From NCBI RefSeq assembly GCF_003003075.1, contig NZ_PVTX01000012.1, forward strand, positions 1 through 64,000: 64,000 nt of DNA, written 5' to 3'. How positions within the stretch are numbered: the first letter of the stretch is position 1; the number at the start of each line of letters is the position of its first letter. Position numbers and translations under genes: made by a program. This stretch comes from Isoptericola halotolerans. Lineage in GTDB: Bacteria; Actinomycetota; Actinomycetes; Actinomycetales; Cellulomonadaceae. Of the stretch, positions 38,776 to 49,296 are shown piece by piece. The notes beneath the pieces are model-generated. The model saw only the letters and a program-made list of their open reading frames with translations, ran no database searches and was not told the origin of the DNA.

Positions 38776-40398
38776 GTGACAGTGCGACGCGTGATGGGTA
38801 TCGAGACCGAGTACGGGGTGCTGGCCCCGGGACGCCCGATGGCGAACCCGATGCTGATGAGCTCCCAGGTGGTCACCACCTACCGGGCGTCGGTGCAGGA
38901 CGGCCGGCCCGGTCACCCGCCGGCGCGCTGGGACTACGACGACGAGGACCCGCTCGCCGACGCGCGCGGCTTCCATCTCCAGCGGGCGTCGGCGCACCCG
39001 TCGCTCCTCACGGACGACCCCGAGGCGCCTGCGCCGGCCGGGCCGTCGGCAGGTCCGGAGGACCTCGAGCGCCCGGAGACCGAGGAGTACGACGACCCGA
39101 GCGCCGCCAACTGCATCCTGACGAACGGTGCGCGCCTCTACGTCGACCACGCCCACCCCGAGTACTCGTCGCCGGAGGTGACCAACCCCCGCGACGGAGT
39201 CCTCTGGGACGTCGCGGGGGAGCGCGTGATGCTGGCGGCCACCCGCCGGCTGGCCCAGGTGCCGGGCTCCGAGGTGGTGCTGTACAAGAACAACGTGGAC
39301 GGCAAGGGCGCCAGCTACGGCACGCACGAGAACTACCTGGTCGACCGACGTCTCGGGTTCGCCACGATCGTCGAGCTGCTCACGCCGTTCCTCGTGACCC
39401 GGCAGGTGTTCACCGGATCGGGCCGCGTCGGGCTCGGTCAGTCGGGCGAGGACCCGGGCTTCCAGCTCTCGCAGCGGGCCGACTACATGGAGGCGGAGGT
39501 CGGCCTCGAGACGACCCTGCGGCGCCCGATCGTCAACACCCGTGACGAGCCCCACGCGGACCGGACCCGCTGGCGGCGGCTGCACCTCATCCTCGGGGAC
39601 GCCAACCTCCTGGAGGTCGCCACGTACCTCAAGCTCGGCACGACGTCGCTCGTGCTGTGGGTGGTGGAGCACCTGGACGAGCTCGCGGAGTCGGGGGTCC
39701 AGGCCCGGGCGGAGCTGGCCGCGCTGCGGCTCGCCGACCCGGTCGGCGACGTCCGCCGCGTCTCGCGGGACCTCGACCTGACGGTGCGCCTGGAGCTCGC
39801 CGACGGGTCGACGGCGACCGCGCTCGAGGTCCAGGAGCGCTACGCCGACGTCGTGGCCCGGTCGCTCGCCGCACTGGGCTCCGACGCCGACTCCGACGAC
39901 GTGGTCGCCCGCTGGCGCTCGGTCGTGGGACGTCTCGGCACGGACCCGGCCTCGTGCGCACGGGAGGTCGAGTGGGTCGCCAAGCTGCGGCTGCTGGACC
40001 GGCTGCGGACCCGTGACGGTCTGGCGTGGGACCACGCCCGGCTGCACGCGATGGACCTGCAGTGGTCCGACGTGCGGCCGGAGCGCGGCATCTACCACCG
40101 GCTGGTCGCGGCGGGCGCCGTCGAGCGCCTCGTGACCGACGAGGAGGTGGCGCGTGCCGTCCACCACCCGCCGACCGACACGCGGGCGTGGTTCCGCGGC
40201 GAGGTGATGGAGCGCTACCCGGACGAGGTCTCCGCGGCGAGCTGGGACTCGGTGATCTTCGACGTGCACGGCGCGGCGTCGCTGCAGCGGGTGCCGATGC
40301 TGGACCCGACGCGGGGGACGGCCGCGCACATCGGGGCGCTGCTGGACGCGAGCCCCGACGCCGCGACGCTGCTGGACGGACTGCGGGGCGACACGTGA
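38776..40398 (+). CDS. dop: Deamidase/depupylase Dop
   Basis: A 540-residue enzyme of the glutamine-synthetase-like fold that converts the C-terminal Gln of Pup to Glu and also removes Pup from substrates. Glu10 in MGIETEYG binds magnesium/ATP, and the nucleophile-equivalent aspartate is Asp124 in NGARLYVDHAHPEYSSPE. ASYGTHENYLVDR and [11 protein letters not shown] are family blocks. The stretch of about 70 residues between 38 and 110, rich in Pro, Asp and Glu, is the Dop-specific loop that separates it from PafA. Pup follows 76 bp downstream. Confidence 0.96.
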   Translation: MTVRRVMGIETEYGVLAPGRPMANPMLMSSQVVTTYRASVQDGRPGHPPARWDYDDEDPLADARGFHLQRASAHPSLLTDDPEAPAPAGPSAGPEDLERPETEEYDDPSAANCILTNGARLYVDHAHPEYSSPEVTNPRDGVLWDVAGERVMLAATRRLAQVPGSEVVLYKNNVDGKGASYGTHENYLVDRRLGFATIVELLTPFLVTRQVFTGSGRVGLGQSGEDPGFQLSQRADYMEAEVGLETTLRRPIVNTRDEPHADRTRWRRLHLILGDANLLEVATYLKLGTTSLVLWVVEHLDELAESGVQARAELAALRLADPVGDVRRVSRDLDLTVRLELADGSTATALEVQERYADVVARSLAALGSDADSDDVVARWRSVVGRLGTDPASCAREVEWVAKLRLLDRLRTRDGLAWDHARLHAMDLQWSDVRPERGIYHRLVAAGAVERLVTDEEVARAVHHPPTDTRAWFRGEVMERYPDEVSAASWDSVIFDVHGAASLQRVPMLDPTRGTAAHIGALLDASPDAATLLDGLRGDT

Positions 40399-40430
40399 CC
40401 GGCGCGGAGCGCGCCGTCCCCGTCACGGCA

Positions 40431-40436
40431 TAGGCT
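40431..40436 (+). promoter_or_regulatory. -10 box upstream of pup
   Basis: TAGGCT lies 38 bp before ATG 40475. The leader of about 32 bases ends in gaaggaggcgg, a strong ribosome site, so pup can be transcribed apart from dop and highly translated. Confidence 0.5.
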
Positions 40437-40474
40437 GACTACACCCTCGCAGGGAACCACGAAGGAGGCGGACC

Positions 40475-40672
40475 ATGGCTGGTCAGGAACGCATCAACCC
40501 GCAGCGGGACGACAGGACGCCCGACGACGACGCGGACGCACCGGAGCCTGTCGCTCCGCAGGCCTCCGAGCGGGACGCGGAGGTGGACTCGCTGCTGGAG
40601 GAGATCGACGAGGTCCTCGAGTCGAACGCCGAGTCGTTCGTGCGTGGCTTCGTGCAGAAGGGCGGGCAGTGA
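40475..40672 (+). CDS. pup: Prokaryotic ubiquitin-like protein Pup
   Basis: A 65-residue disordered modifier protein that is coupled to lysines of target proteins. The N-terminal half is charged (INPQRDDRTPDDDADAPEP). The helical Arc-binding segment is DAEVDSLLEEIDEVLESNAE, and the end is SFVRGFVQKGGQ. The last residue is Gln65 and not Glu, so Dop must deamidate it before PafA can activate it. Length and sequence are typical. A strong AAGGAGG site precedes ATG 40475, and prcB begins immediately after the stop, which couples modifier and protease production. Confidence 0.98.
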   Translation: MAGQERINPQRDDRTPDDDADAPEPVAPQASERDAEVDSLLEEIDEVLESNAESFVRGFVQKGGQ

Positions 40673-41527
40673 GTGTCGACGACTGACGCCTCAGGCCGGC
40701 TCCCGGACGCGTTCCTGCGTCCGGGGTCGAGCTCGTTCGTGGAATTCCTGGGCGCGCACGCGCCCGAGCTGCTCCCCGGGACCCGCCTGGCGGCGGGCAC
40801 CGCTGCCGTGCCGCCGACGGCGGACCTCGCCCCGCACGCGACGACGATCGTCGCGCTGTCCTTCGGCACGCCGGAGGGCGGCCGCGGCGTGGTGCTCGCC
40901 GGTGACCGCCGGGCCACGATGGGCAACATGATCGCCAGCCGTGAGATCGAGAAGGTGTTCGCGGCCGACGAGTACTCGGGGGTGGGGATCGCCGGGTCCG
41001 CGGGGATCGCGGTCGAGATCGTGCGGCTGTTCCAGCTCGAGCTCGAGCACTACGAGAAGATCGAGGGCTCCTTGCTCTCGCTCGACGGCAAGGCCAACCG
41101 GTTGGCGACGATGATCCGCGGCAACCTCCCGATGGCCCTCCAGGGCCTGGCCGTGGTGCCGCTCTTCGGCGGCTACGACCGCGACCGGGGGACGGGACGT
41201 ATCTTCAGCTTCGACGTGACCGGCGGTCGGTACGAGGAGCGGGACCACCACTCGGTGGGGTCGGGCTCGGTCTTCGCGCGGGGCGCGCTGAAGAAGCTGT
41301 GGCGTGCCGGCCTGGACGCCGACGGCGCGGTCTCCGTCGCCGTGGAGGCCCTCTACGACGCGGCGGACGACGACAGCGCCACCGGCGGACCGGACACGGT
41401 CCGCAGGATCTGGCCGGTCGTGGCCACCGTGACCGCCGACGGGTACCACCGGGTGGACGACGAGACCCTGGCGGCCGTCGTCGGCCGGATCGTCGCCGAG
41501 CGCAGCGAAGGGAGCCGGCGCGCATGA
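40673..41527 (+). CDS. prcB: Proteasome beta subunit PrcB
   Basis: A 284-residue Ntn-hydrolase subunit forming the two inner rings of the 20S core. A 56-residue propeptide ends LAPHA, and self-cleavage exposes Thr57 in [10 protein letters not shown], the catalytic nucleophile. [20 protein letters not shown] contains the aspartate and lysine-proximal region, and [13 protein letters not shown] the late conserved serine/glycine block. GTG 40673 directly abuts the pup stop codon, so translation is coupled. The stop overlaps the start of prcA (ATGA). Confidence 0.97.
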   Translation: MSTTDASGRLPDAFLRPGSSSFVEFLGAHAPELLPGTRLAAGTAAVPPTADLAPHATTIVALSFGTPEGGRGVVLAGDRRATMGNMIASREIEKVFAADEYSGVGIAGSAGIAVEIVRLFQLELEHYEKIEGSLLSLDGKANRLATMIRGNLPMALQGLAVVPLFGGYDRDRGTGRIFSFDVTGGRYEERDHHSVGSGSVFARGALKKLWRAGLDADGAVSVAVEALYDAADDDSATGGPDTVRRIWPVVATVTADGYHRVDDETLAAVVGRIVAERSEGSRRA

Positions 41528-42246
41528 GCATGCCGTTCTACGTCTCGCCCGAACAGCTGATGAAGGACCGCGCGGACTTCGCGCGCAAGGGCATCGGCCG
41601 GGGGCGGTCCGTCGTCGTGCTGGCCTACGCCGGCGGCATCGCGTTCGCGACGGAGAACCCCTCGCGGGCGCTGCACAAGATCTCGGAGATCTACGACCGC
41701 ATCGCCTTCGCGGCCGTGGGCAAGTACAACGAGTTCGAGAACCTGCGGGTCGCGGGTGTCCGCTACGCCGACCTGCGCGGTTACTCCTACGACCGCTCGG
41801 ACGTGACGGCACGGGGCCTGGCGAACGCCTATGCCCAGACCCTCGGCACCGTCTTCACGACCGAGTCGAAGCCGCTCGAGGTCGAGCTCGTCGTGGCAGA
41901 GGTCGGCGCCTCCCCGGCGGACGACCAGGTCTACCGGCTGTCGTACGACGGCTCGGTGGCGGACGAGCACGGGTTCGTCGTGATGGGCGGCCAGGCGGAG
42001 CAGCTCACCGCCCGGCTGCGCGGCTCGTGGCACGAGGGCATGGAGCTCGGGGCGGTGCTGCGGCTGGCGGTGGGCACGCTCGGCGCGGTGGCGGCGGACG
42101 GCTCCGTCGCGGCCGAGGGCTCCGAGCGGTCGATCCCGGCCTCGGGGCTCGAGGTCGCGGTGCTGGAGCGCGACCGTCCTCGGCGCGCCTTCCGGCGTCT
42201 GCACGGTGGTCCGCTGGCCGACCTGCTGGCCGACGGCGACGACTGA
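41524..42246 (+). CDS. prcA: Proteasome alpha subunit PrcA
   Basis: A 240-residue non-catalytic outer-ring subunit that gates the core and receives the Arc C-terminus. The gate peptide [20 protein letters not shown] is followed by the H0 helix and [20 protein letters not shown]. The [20 protein letters not shown] block is typical. The last 30 residues are charged and disordered, as in relatives. It overlaps prcB by four bases and is followed 12 bp later by pafA with a GAAAGG ribosome site, so pup-prcB-prcA-pafA form one unit. Confidence 0.97.
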   Translation: MSMPFYVSPEQLMKDRADFARKGIGRGRSVVVLAYAGGIAFATENPSRALHKISEIYDRIAFAAVGKYNEFENLRVAGVRYADLRGYSYDRSDVTARGLANAYAQTLGTVFTTESKPLEVELVVAEVGASPADDQVYRLSYDGSVADEHGFVVMGGQAEQLTARLRGSWHEGMELGAVLRLAVGTLGAVAADGSVAAEGSERSIPASGLEVAVLERDRPRRAFRRLHGGPLADLLADGDD

Positions 42247-42258
42247 AAGGCGGACATC

Positions 42259-43620
42259 ATGGACCGACGGATCTTCGGCCTGGAGACGGAGTACGGCGTG
42301 ACGTGCGCCGCCGACGACGGGCGCGGGCTCAGTGCGGACGAGGTGGCGCGCTACCTCTTCCGCAAGGTGGTGGCGTGGGGCCGGTCGTCGAACGTGTTCC
42401 TGCGCAACGGGTCGCGGCTCTACCTCGACGTCGGTTCGCACCCCGAGTACGCGACGGCCGAGTGCGACGACGTCCGTCAGCTCGTCGCCTACGACCGGGG
42501 CGGGGAGCGCATCCTCGAGGGTCTCGTCGCCGACGCGCAGCAGCGCCTCGAGCACGAGGGGCTGCCCGGCAAGGTCCACCTGTTCAAGAACAACACCGAC
42601 TCGGCCGGCAACTCCTACGGGTGCCACGAGAACTACCTGGTGCGTCGCCAGGGCGACTTCTCGCGACTGAGCGACGTGCTCGTGCCGTTCCTCATCACGC
42701 GCCAGGTGCTCACGGGTGCCGGGAAGGTGCTCACCACCCCGCGGGGCGCCACGTACTGCCTCTCCCAGCGCGCCGACCACATCTGGGAGGCGGTCTCCAG
42801 CGCCACGACGCGGTCACGCCCGATCATCAACACGCGCGACGAGCCGCACGCCGACGCCGAGCACTACCGTCGGCTGCACGTGATCGTCGGGGACTCGTCG
42901 ATGTCCGAGGCCACGACGATGCTGAAGGTCGGGTCCACCGACCTGGTGCTGCGGCTGGTCGAGGCGGGCGTCCCGGTGCGCGACCTCACCCTCGAGAACC
43001 CCATCCGGGCGATCCGTGAGATCAGCCACGACTCGTCCGGGCTGCAGCCTGTCCAGCTCGCGAACGGCCGGTCGGCGACCGCCGTCGACCTCCAGTGGGA
43101 GTACTACCAGCGGGTCCGCGAGCACGTGGATTCCCATCTCGAGACCACCCCACAGGTCAAGCAGGTGCTCGACCTGTGGGAGCGAGGGCTGCGGGCGGTG
43201 GAGTCGGGCGACCTGACGCTCGTGGAGCGCGAGCTCGACTGGGTCATCAAGAAGCGGCTCATCGAGCGGTACCAGGCCAAGCACGGGCTGACGCTCGACG
43301 ACCCGCGGATCGCCCGCCTCGACCTGGCCTACCACGACATCTCCCGGACGGAAGGCCTGTACAACCTGCTCGCGGCCCGCGGCATGGTCGATCGTGTGGT
43401 GACCGACCTGGAGGTCTTCGAGTCCACCGCCGTGCCGCCGCAGACGACGCGGGCGAAGCTGCGCGGCGACTTCGTGCGCGCGGCGCAGGAGGCCCGCCGG
43501 GACTACACCGTCGACTGGGTCCACCTGAAGCTGAACGACCAGGCGCAGCGCACCGTGCTGTGCAAGGACCCGTTCCGGAACGTCGACGAACGGGTGGAAC
43601 GGCTCATCGAGTCGATGTGA
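42259..43620 (+). CDS. pafA: Pup-protein ligase PafA
   Basis: A 453-residue ligase that phosphorylates the Pup C-terminal glutamate and joins it to a substrate lysine. It shares the fold of Dop. Glu9 in GLETEYGV binds metal/ATP, and the catalytic base is Asp57 in [51 protein letters not shown] and the C-terminal Pup-binding domain ([20 protein letters not shown]) are intact, and the long Dop loop is absent. A hairpin follows the stop, closing the proteasome unit. Confidence 0.97.
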   Translation: MDRRIFGLETEYGVTCAADDGRGLSADEVARYLFRKVVAWGRSSNVFLRNGSRLYLDVGSHPEYATAECDDVRQLVAYDRGGERILEGLVADAQQRLEHEGLPGKVHLFKNNTDSAGNSYGCHENYLVRRQGDFSRLSDVLVPFLITRQVLTGAGKVLTTPRGATYCLSQRADHIWEAVSSATTRSRPIINTRDEPHADAEHYRRLHVIVGDSSMSEATTMLKVGSTDLVLRLVEAGVPVRDLTLENPIRAIREISHDSSGLQPVQLANGRSATAVDLQWEYYQRVREHVDSHLETTPQVKQVLDLWERGLRAVESGDLTLVERELDWVIKKRLIERYQAKHGLTLDDPRIARLDLAYHDISRTEGLYNLLAARGMVDRVVTDLEVFESTAVPPQTTRAKLRGDFVRAAQEARRDYTVDWVHLKLNDQAQRTVLCKDPFRNVDERVERLIESM

Positions 43621-43632
43621 GGGCGCCGGCCA

Positions 43633-43651
43633 GGCCCCGGTGACCGGGGCC
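43633..43651 (+). terminator. GC-rich hairpin after pafA
   Basis: ggccccgg (43633-43640) pairs with ccggggcc (43644-43651) around tga. It lies 12 bp after the pafA stop and before the next promoter, so it probably ends the proteasome transcript. Confidence 0.6.
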
Positions 43652-43682
43652 CGGGCCGCACGGGCGCCTCGCGGCGTCGTGG

Positions 43683-43688
43683 CAGACT
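43683..43688 (+). promoter_or_regulatory. -10-like box for leaderless FKBP transcript
   Basis: CAGACT ends six bases before GTG 43695. The first base deviates from TANNNT, but the position is exact. Confidence 0.45.
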
Positions 43689-43694
43689 GTCCCG

Positions 43695-44696
43695 GTGCTG
43701 TTCCGCCGTCCTCGTCCGCTCGCCACCCTGGTCGCGGCTGTCGTCGGCGTGGCCCTGGCCGTGACGGGCTGCTCGTCGCCGCTCGTCGACGAGCTGACGC
43801 CGTCGTCCGCCCCGTCCCAGGTCCCCGTCGAGGTGTCGGGCCCGGAGGGCGAGCCGCCGGTCGTGGAGTATCCGAAGCCCTACCAGGTCGTCCGCTCCGG
43901 CTCCCGGACCCTCCGGCCGGGCGCGGGCGAGCAGCTCGAGGACGGCGGTCCCGCGCTGCTGCACATGTACGCCGAGGACGGCCGCGACGGCAGCGTCATC
44001 TCGTCGACCTACCTCGACGCCCCGGCCTGGTACACCTTCGACGCCGAGTCGCTGGGGCAGAACCTGTACGAGTCGTTGCGCGGCAAGCGCGTCGGGGCAC
44101 GGGTCCTCGTGGTCGAGCAGGACGGCGACGTCCCGGTGGTGCTCGTCGTCGACGTGCTGCCCACCCGTGCATCCGGGACGCTCGTGGACACGCAGGAGGG
44201 GCAGCCGCAGGTGCTGCGCGACCCGGACGGCACCCCCTCCGTGCGCGTCCCCGACACGGAGCCACCCGGTGAGCTCGTCGTGCAGCCGCTGGTGCGCGGG
44301 TCCGGCCCGCAGGTCGACATCGGCCAGGTGGTGACCGTGCGCTACGTGGCCGTGCGGTGGAGCGACGGGTCGGTCGTGGACTCGAGCTGGGACCCGGGGG
44401 TCGCGCCCCAGTCCGCGACGATCGGGATCGGCCGGCTCGTCGAGGGCTGGGACCAGGGCCTGCTCGAGCAGTCGGTCGGCTCGCAGGTCATGCTCGTCGT
44501 GCCCCCGCAGCTCGGCTACGGTGGCACGGGCAGCGAGCTGGCCGACGAGACGCTCGTGTACGTCGTCGACATCCTCGACGCGAGATATCAGGTCACCGAG
44601 GAGGCTCCCGGGGAGGGGGCCGACGAAGGTGCGGACGAGCCGGCCGGGGACGGCGAGGACGCCGCGGCGACCGAGGACAGGACCACTGAAGGGTGA
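43695..44696 (+). CDS. FKBP-type peptidyl-prolyl isomerase lipoprotein
   Basis: A 333-residue exported protein. The signal peptide ends in a lipobox VTGC with lipidation at Cys26 (Lgt is encoded at 55514). Two FKBP-like units follow. The first (about 70-170) is degenerate. The second (about 190-295) is well formed, with [40 protein letters not shown] and PPQLGYGG. The last 40 residues are acidic and disordered. It should assist folding of secreted proteins at the outer membrane face. This FKBP gene next to pafA is a conserved actinobacterial arrangement. Confidence 0.93.
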   Translation: MLFRRPRPLATLVAAVVGVALAVTGCSSPLVDELTPSSAPSQVPVEVSGPEGEPPVVEYPKPYQVVRSGSRTLRPGAGEQLEDGGPALLHMYAEDGRDGSVISSTYLDAPAWYTFDAESLGQNLYESLRGKRVGARVLVVEQDGDVPVVLVVDVLPTRASGTLVDTQEGQPQVLRDPDGTPSVRVPDTEPPGELVVQPLVRGSGPQVDIGQVVTVRYVAVRWSDGSVVDSSWDPGVAPQSATIGIGRLVEGWDQGLLEQSVGSQVMLVVPPQLGYGGTGSELADETLVYVVDILDARYQVTEEAPGEGADEGADEPAGDGEDAAATEDRTTEG

Positions 44697-44703
44697 CCAG
44701 GAC

Positions 44704-45474
44704 ATGACCGTTGCCGTACGGGTGATCCCGTGCCTGGACGTCGATGCCGGCCGGGTCGTCAAGGGCGTGAACTTCACGAACCTGCGCGACGCCGGCGACC
44801 CCGTCGAGCTCGCGGACCAGTACGACGCCGAGGGCGCCGACGAGGTGACCTTCCTGGACGTCTCGGCGTCCTCCGGCGGGCGCGAGACGATGGTGGAGGT
44901 GGTGCGACGCACCGCGGACCAGGTCTTCGTGCCGCTCACGGTGGGCGGCGGGGTGCGCACCACCGACGACGTGGACCGGCTGCTGCGGGCGGGGGCCGAC
45001 AAGGTCGGGGTGAACACCGCCGCGATCGCCCGCCCCGAGCTGATCGCGGAGATCGCCGACCGGTTCGGCAACCAGGTGCTGACCCTCTCGGTGGACGCCC
45101 GCCGCGTCACCGGCGGCACCGTCACGGAGTCCGGCTACGAGGTCACGACCCACGGCGGTCGCCGCGGCACCGGCATCGACGCCGTGGAGTGGGCGGAGCG
45201 CGCCGCGGGCCTCGGCGCCGGCGAGATCCTGCTCAACTCCATGGACGCCGACGGCACGACCGCCGGGTTCGACCTCGAGATGCTCGCGGCGGTGCGCGAG
45301 CGGGTGTCCGTCCCGCTCATCGCCTCGGGTGGCGCCGGGGCCCCGGAGCACTTCGTCGCCGCCGCGCTGGCCGGTGCCGACGCCGTGCTCGCGGCGAGCG
45401 TCTTCCACTTCGGTGCCCTGTCGATCGCCGAGGTGAAGTCCGCGATGCGCGACGCCGGCATCGAGGTGCGCTGA
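44704..45474 (+). CDS. hisF: Imidazole glycerol phosphate synthase subunit HisF
   Basis: A 256-residue TIM barrel that cyclises PRFAR with ammonia from HisH to give imidazole glycerol phosphate and AICAR (histidine synthesis). [18 protein letters not shown] carries the catalytic Asp12, [13 protein letters not shown] and [11 protein letters not shown] form phosphate loops, [10 protein letters not shown] holds the second catalytic Asp, and [10 protein letters not shown] closes the active site. It starts seven bases after the FKBP stop. HisH and most other his genes are not in the window; hisI lies 3.8 kb downstream beyond an ABC exporter. Confidence 0.97.
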   Translation: MTVAVRVIPCLDVDAGRVVKGVNFTNLRDAGDPVELADQYDAEGADEVTFLDVSASSGGRETMVEVVRRTADQVFVPLTVGGGVRTTDDVDRLLRAGADKVGVNTAAIARPELIAEIADRFGNQVLTLSVDARRVTGGTVTESGYEVTTHGGRRGTGIDAVEWAERAAGLGAGEILLNSMDADGTTAGFDLEMLAAVRERVSVPLIASGGAGAPEHFVAAALAGADAVLAASVFHFGALSIAEVKSAMRDAGIEVR

Positions 45475-45502
45475 GCAGGGACGGACTGTCACCGGCAGCC
45501 GT

Positions 45503-45508
45503 TAGGAT
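45503..45508 (+). promoter_or_regulatory. -10 box upstream of the ABC exporter pair
   Basis: TAGGAT lies 33 bp before GTG 45541, giving a short leader with gcgagg as ribosome site. The exporter is therefore probably transcribed separately from hisF. Confidence 0.45.
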
Positions 45509-45540
45509 CGATTCGATCCCCGACGACTGCGAGGTCTGCT

Positions 45541-47442
45541 GTGCCCGAACCTGCCCGCCAGGCGACCCTGACCGGGTCGCGGCTCCGCCGCGGCACCGTG
45601 CTGGTGTGGCGCGGGATGCGGACCGAACCGCGTCTGTACGTGCTGGCCGTGCTCGCCTCGGCCGTCTTCGGTGCCGCCACGGTGGCGGTGAGCCGTGCGG
45701 TGGGCTGGGCGACCGACGCCGTCGTGGTCCCGGCCATCTCCGGTGACCCCGCCGCGCAGGGCGACATCTGGCTCGCCGGCGGCGTGCTCGCGGCCGTCGC
45801 GCTCACCCTGGCGCTGTCGGTGGCCGGACGGCGCATCTGGGCCGGCTGGGGCGTGGCCGGGATCCAGGCCGACCACCGCCGGGGCGTCACCCGGCAGTAC
45901 CTGCGCCTGCCGATGTCGTGGCACCGGTCGCACCCCACGGGTCAGCTGCTGAGCAACGCGAGCGCCGACGTCGAGGCCGCCACCGGCGTGTTCAACCCCA
46001 TCCCGTTCGCGCTCGGTGTGGTGGTGATGATCGCCGTGGCGACGGTGATGCTCTTCGGCATCGACCCGTGGCTGGCCACCGCGGCGCTGGTGGTGATCCC
46101 CGCGGCCATCGCGGCGAACGTCGTCTTCCAGCGATACATGTCGCCCGCCGTCACGCGCGCCCAGCAGCTGCGCGCCGAGGTGGCCGACGTGGCGCACGAG
46201 TCCTTCGAGGCGGCTCTGCTCGTCAAGTCCATGGGGTCCGCGGACCGCGAGGAGCGTCGGTTCGCGGAGCGGACCGACGCGTTGCGGGCGGCGAACGTCC
46301 GCGCCGGCCAGATCCGCGCGGTCTTCGACCCGGTGATCGAGCTGCTGCCGAACCTCGGCACGCTGCTGGTGCTGGGCGTCGGGACGTGGCGTGCGGCGAG
46401 CGGTGCCGTCGACGTCGGCGACGTCGTGACGGCCGGGTACCTGCTGACGATGATGGCCGTCCCGGTGCGCGCCTTCGGCTGGGTGCTCGGCGAGATCCCC
46501 CGTGCGCTGGTGGGGTACGAACGCATCAGCCGCGTGCTGGACGCGCGCGGCACGATGACCGCCGGCAGCGGCCGGCTGCCCACCGGCGAGGCCGGGCTGG
46601 CCGTCCGCCTGGAGGAGGTCGGCGTCGACGTGCCCTCTGCCGGGCGCACCACGACCCTCCTGGACGCGGTGTCCCTCGACGTGGCGCCCGGCTCCACCGT
46701 CGCCGTCGTCGGCACCACCGGTGCCGGCAAGACGACGCTCGTCTCGTTGCTGAGCCGCCTCAGCGACCCGACCCGGGGCCGGGTCCTGCTGGACGGCACG
46801 GACCTGCGTGACCTCGCCGAGGGGGAGATCCCGGCCCAGGTCGCCTACGTGGCCCAGCAGACGTTCGTGTTCGAGGACACGGTGCGAGCCAACGTCACCC
46901 TCGCGGACGAGGTCTCCGAGGACGTCGACGAACGGGTCTGGGACGCGCTGCGCCTCGCGCGGCTCGACGACGTGGTCCGGGCCCTGCCCGACGGGTTGGA
47001 CGCGCCGCTCGGCGAGCGCGGTGCGAACCTCTCCGGCGGGCAGCGGCAACGCCTGGCCATCGCCCGCGCCCTGGTGCGGCGGCCGCGCCTGCTCGTGCTC
47101 GACGACGCCACGAGCGCGGTCGACCCCCGCGTCGAGCAGCAGATCCTCGCCGGCCTCACCACCGAGACCAGCAGCGGTGTCCGGCCGGTGACCGTCGTGA
47201 TGGTGGCCTACCGGATGAGCTCGGTAACGATGTCCGACGTCGTCGTGCACGTCGAGGGTGGTCGGGTCGTGGACGTCGGGAGCCACGGCGAGCTGATCGC
47301 CCGGGACGACGGGTACCGCGACCTCGCGACCGCCTACGAGCGCGAGAGCGCGCGGCGCGAGCGGGAGCTCGTGGACGAACGGGCCGCGGGCGTGGACGTC
47401 CACGAGCCGTGGGAGGACGACGACAGGGAGGGCGTGCGATGA
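45541..47442 (+). CDS. ABC exporter half-transporter with degenerate ATP site
   Basis: A 633-residue protein with six membrane helices (about 30-330) fused to an ATPase domain. Walker A is VVGTTGAGKTTLV and the signature is the standard NLSGGQRQRLA. The Walker B motif reads LLVLDDATSAVD with Asp in place of the catalytic Glu, and the switch histidine is replaced by tyrosine (MVAYRMSSV). These changes mark the non-hydrolysing site of heterodimeric exporters. It overlaps the next gene by four bases (ATGA), whose product supplies the other half. Substrate (lipid, drug or peptide) is unknown. Confidence 0.95.
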   Translation: MPEPARQATLTGSRLRRGTVLVWRGMRTEPRLYVLAVLASAVFGAATVAVSRAVGWATDAVVVPAISGDPAAQGDIWLAGGVLAAVALTLALSVAGRRIWAGWGVAGIQADHRRGVTRQYLRLPMSWHRSHPTGQLLSNASADVEAATGVFNPIPFALGVVVMIAVATVMLFGIDPWLATAALVVIPAAIAANVVFQRYMSPAVTRAQQLRAEVADVAHESFEAALLVKSMGSADREERRFAERTDALRAANVRAGQIRAVFDPVIELLPNLGTLLVLGVGTWRAASGAVDVGDVVTAGYLLTMMAVPVRAFGWVLGEIPRALVGYERISRVLDARGTMTAGSGRLPTGEAGLAVRLEEVGVDVPSAGRTTTLLDAVSLDVAPGSTVAVVGTTGAGKTTLVSLLSRLSDPTRGRVLLDGTDLRDLAEGEIPAQVAYVAQQTFVFEDTVRANVTLADEVSEDVDERVWDALRLARLDDVVRALPDGLDAPLGERGANLSGGQRQRLAIARALVRRPRLLVLDDATSAVDPRVEQQILAGLTTETSSGVRPVTVVMVAYRMSSVTMSDVVVHVEGGRVVDVGSHGELIARDDGYRDLATAYERESARRERELVDERAAGVDVHEPWEDDDREGVR

Positions 47443-49253
47443 GCGACTCGCGGATCGCGTCGAGCAGCGACCTGGGCGTGCTCGCCACCCTGCGCCGCGG
47501 GGTGCAGATCTCACCGCAGATCGTGCAGGGCCTGTGGCTCACCCTCGCGCTCGCCGTGCTGGCGGCCGCGGGCCGCGTCGTCGTCCCGCTGGCGGTGCAG
47601 CGGACGGTCGACGACGGCATCCTCGCCGACGGCGGCCCCGACGCGAGCCGGGTGCTGGTGATGTCCGTCCTCGCCGCGGGCGCCATCGTCCTGGCGGGGC
47701 TGTGCACCGCGGTGGTCAACATCCGCCTGTTCCGCGCCACCGAGTCCGGCCTCGCCACACTGCGGGTGCGGGCCTTCCGGCACGTGCACGACCTGTCCAC
47801 GCTCTCCCAGGGCTCCGAGCGCCGCGGCGCGCTGGTCTCCCGCGTGACCAACGACGTCGACACCATCTCGATGTTCGTGCAGTGGGGCGGGATCATGCTC
47901 ATGGTCTCGACGCTCCAGCTGGCGGTGGCGACCGTGCTGATGGCCGTGTACTCCCCGGTCCTCACCGTGGTCGTGTGGGTCTGCTTCGTCCCGCTGTTCC
48001 TCGTCGTCCGCTTCGCGCAGAAGGCGGTGGGGCGGCGGTTCACCCTCGTCCGCGAGAAGGTCGGCGCGCTGCTGGGCGCCGTCTCCGAGGCCGTGGTCGG
48101 TGCCGAGACGGTGCGCGCCTACGGGGTCGCCGACCGTACCGGTCGACGCATCGACGGCGCGGTGGAGGACGCCCGCCGGGCCCAGGGCCGTGCGATGACC
48201 CTCGTGGGGATGGTGTTCTCCTCCGGGACGCTCCTCGCGAACCTGGTCCTCTCGGTGGTCGTGGTGGTCGGCTCCTACCTCGGCATCGGCGGGGGCCTGA
48301 CCGCGGGCGAGCTCATCGCCTTCCTCTTCCTGGTCCAGCTGTTCACGGGACCTGTGCAGATGGCCACCGAGATCCTCAACGAGCTGCAGAACGCGGTGGC
48401 CGGCTGGCGTCGCGTCCTGGCCGTCGTCGAGACGCCGCTGGACGTCACCGACGCCGCGGACGACGGCGCGGACGACGAGGTCAGCCCGCGCGGGGACGCG
48501 CGCGTCACGCTGCGCGGTGTCCGCTACCGCTACCCGGACGGGCCCGAGGTGCTGCACGGCGTGGACCTCGAGCTGCCCGCACGGACCAAGGTCGCCGTCG
48601 TGGGCCAGACCGGATCGGGCAAGACGACGATCGCCAAGCTCGTCGCCCGGCTCATGGACCCGACCGAGGGCGGCGTCGAGCTGGACGGCACGGACCTGCG
48701 CGCCATCCCGCTGGCCCGGCTGCGTGAGCGGGTCGTGCTGGTGCCGCAGGAGGGCTTCCTGTTCGACGGGACCGTCCTGACCAACGCGGCCTACGGGTTG
48801 CGCGAGCTGCCCGCCGGCCCGGAGGCGCCGGAAGTGCGTGAGCGGGTCGCGGCGGCGTTCGAGGCCCTGGGGCTGTCCGACTGGCTCGCCGACCTGCCCG
48901 ACGGCATGGACACCGACGTGGGGCAGCGCGGCGAGGACCTCTCGGCCGGGGAGCGGCAGCTCGTCGCGGTCGCGCGGGCCTACCTCGCCGCGCCGGACCT
49001 GCTGGTCCTGGACGAGGCGACCTCCGCCGTCGACCCCGCCACCGAGGTGCGGATCGCCCGTGCGCTGGACGCGCTGACGTCCGGGCGCTCCACGATCACG
49101 ATCGCGCACCGGTTGTCGACGGCGGAGGCGAGCGACCTGGTGGTCGTGGTCGACGACGGCCACGTCGTGGAGGTCGGTCCGCACGCCCGGCTCGCGGCGG
49201 CCGGCGGGGTCTACGCACAGATGCACGCGAGCTGGGTCGCCCAGACCCGCTGA
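47439..49253 (+). CDS. ABC exporter half-transporter with consensus catalytic residues
   Basis: A 604-residue partner of the preceding protein with the same plan. Walker [14 protein letters not shown], Walker [13 protein letters not shown] (catalytic Glu present) and switch [12 protein letters not shown] are canonical. Its signature is [12 protein letters not shown], with Ala and Glu in place of Gly and Gln. In the dimer this altered signature faces the degenerate site of the partner, while its own Walker motifs face the partner's good LSGGQ, leaving one working site. The gene ends 43 bp before hisI. Confidence 0.95.
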   Translation: MSDSRIASSSDLGVLATLRRGVQISPQIVQGLWLTLALAVLAAAGRVVVPLAVQRTVDDGILADGGPDASRVLVMSVLAAGAIVLAGLCTAVVNIRLFRATESGLATLRVRAFRHVHDLSTLSQGSERRGALVSRVTNDVDTISMFVQWGGIMLMVSTLQLAVATVLMAVYSPVLTVVVWVCFVPLFLVVRFAQKAVGRRFTLVREKVGALLGAVSEAVVGAETVRAYGVADRTGRRIDGAVEDARRAQGRAMTLVGMVFSSGTLLANLVLSVVVVVGSYLGIGGGLTAGELIAFLFLVQLFTGPVQMATEILNELQNAVAGWRRVLAVVETPLDVTDAADDGADDEVSPRGDARVTLRGVRYRYPDGPEVLHGVDLELPARTKVAVVGQTGSGKTTIAKLVARLMDPTEGGVELDGTDLRAIPLARLRERVVLVPQEGFLFDGTVLTNAAYGLRELPAGPEAPEVRERVAAAFEALGLSDWLADLPDGMDTDVGQRGEDLSAGERQLVAVARAYLAAPDLLVLDEATSAVDPATEVRIARALDALTSGRSTITIAHRLSTAEASDLVVVVDDGHVVEVGPHARLAAAGGVYAQMHASWVAQTR

Positions 49254-49284
49254 GACGCACCCACGGGCACCCCCGGGTGCGTGG

Positions 49285-49290
49285 AAGGAT
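49285..49290 (+). promoter_or_regulatory. -10-like box before hisI
   Basis: AAGGAT ends exactly six bases before GTG 49297. The hexamer is imperfect; the spacing fits the leaderless pattern. Confidence 0.35.
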
Positions 49291-49296
49291 GGCACC

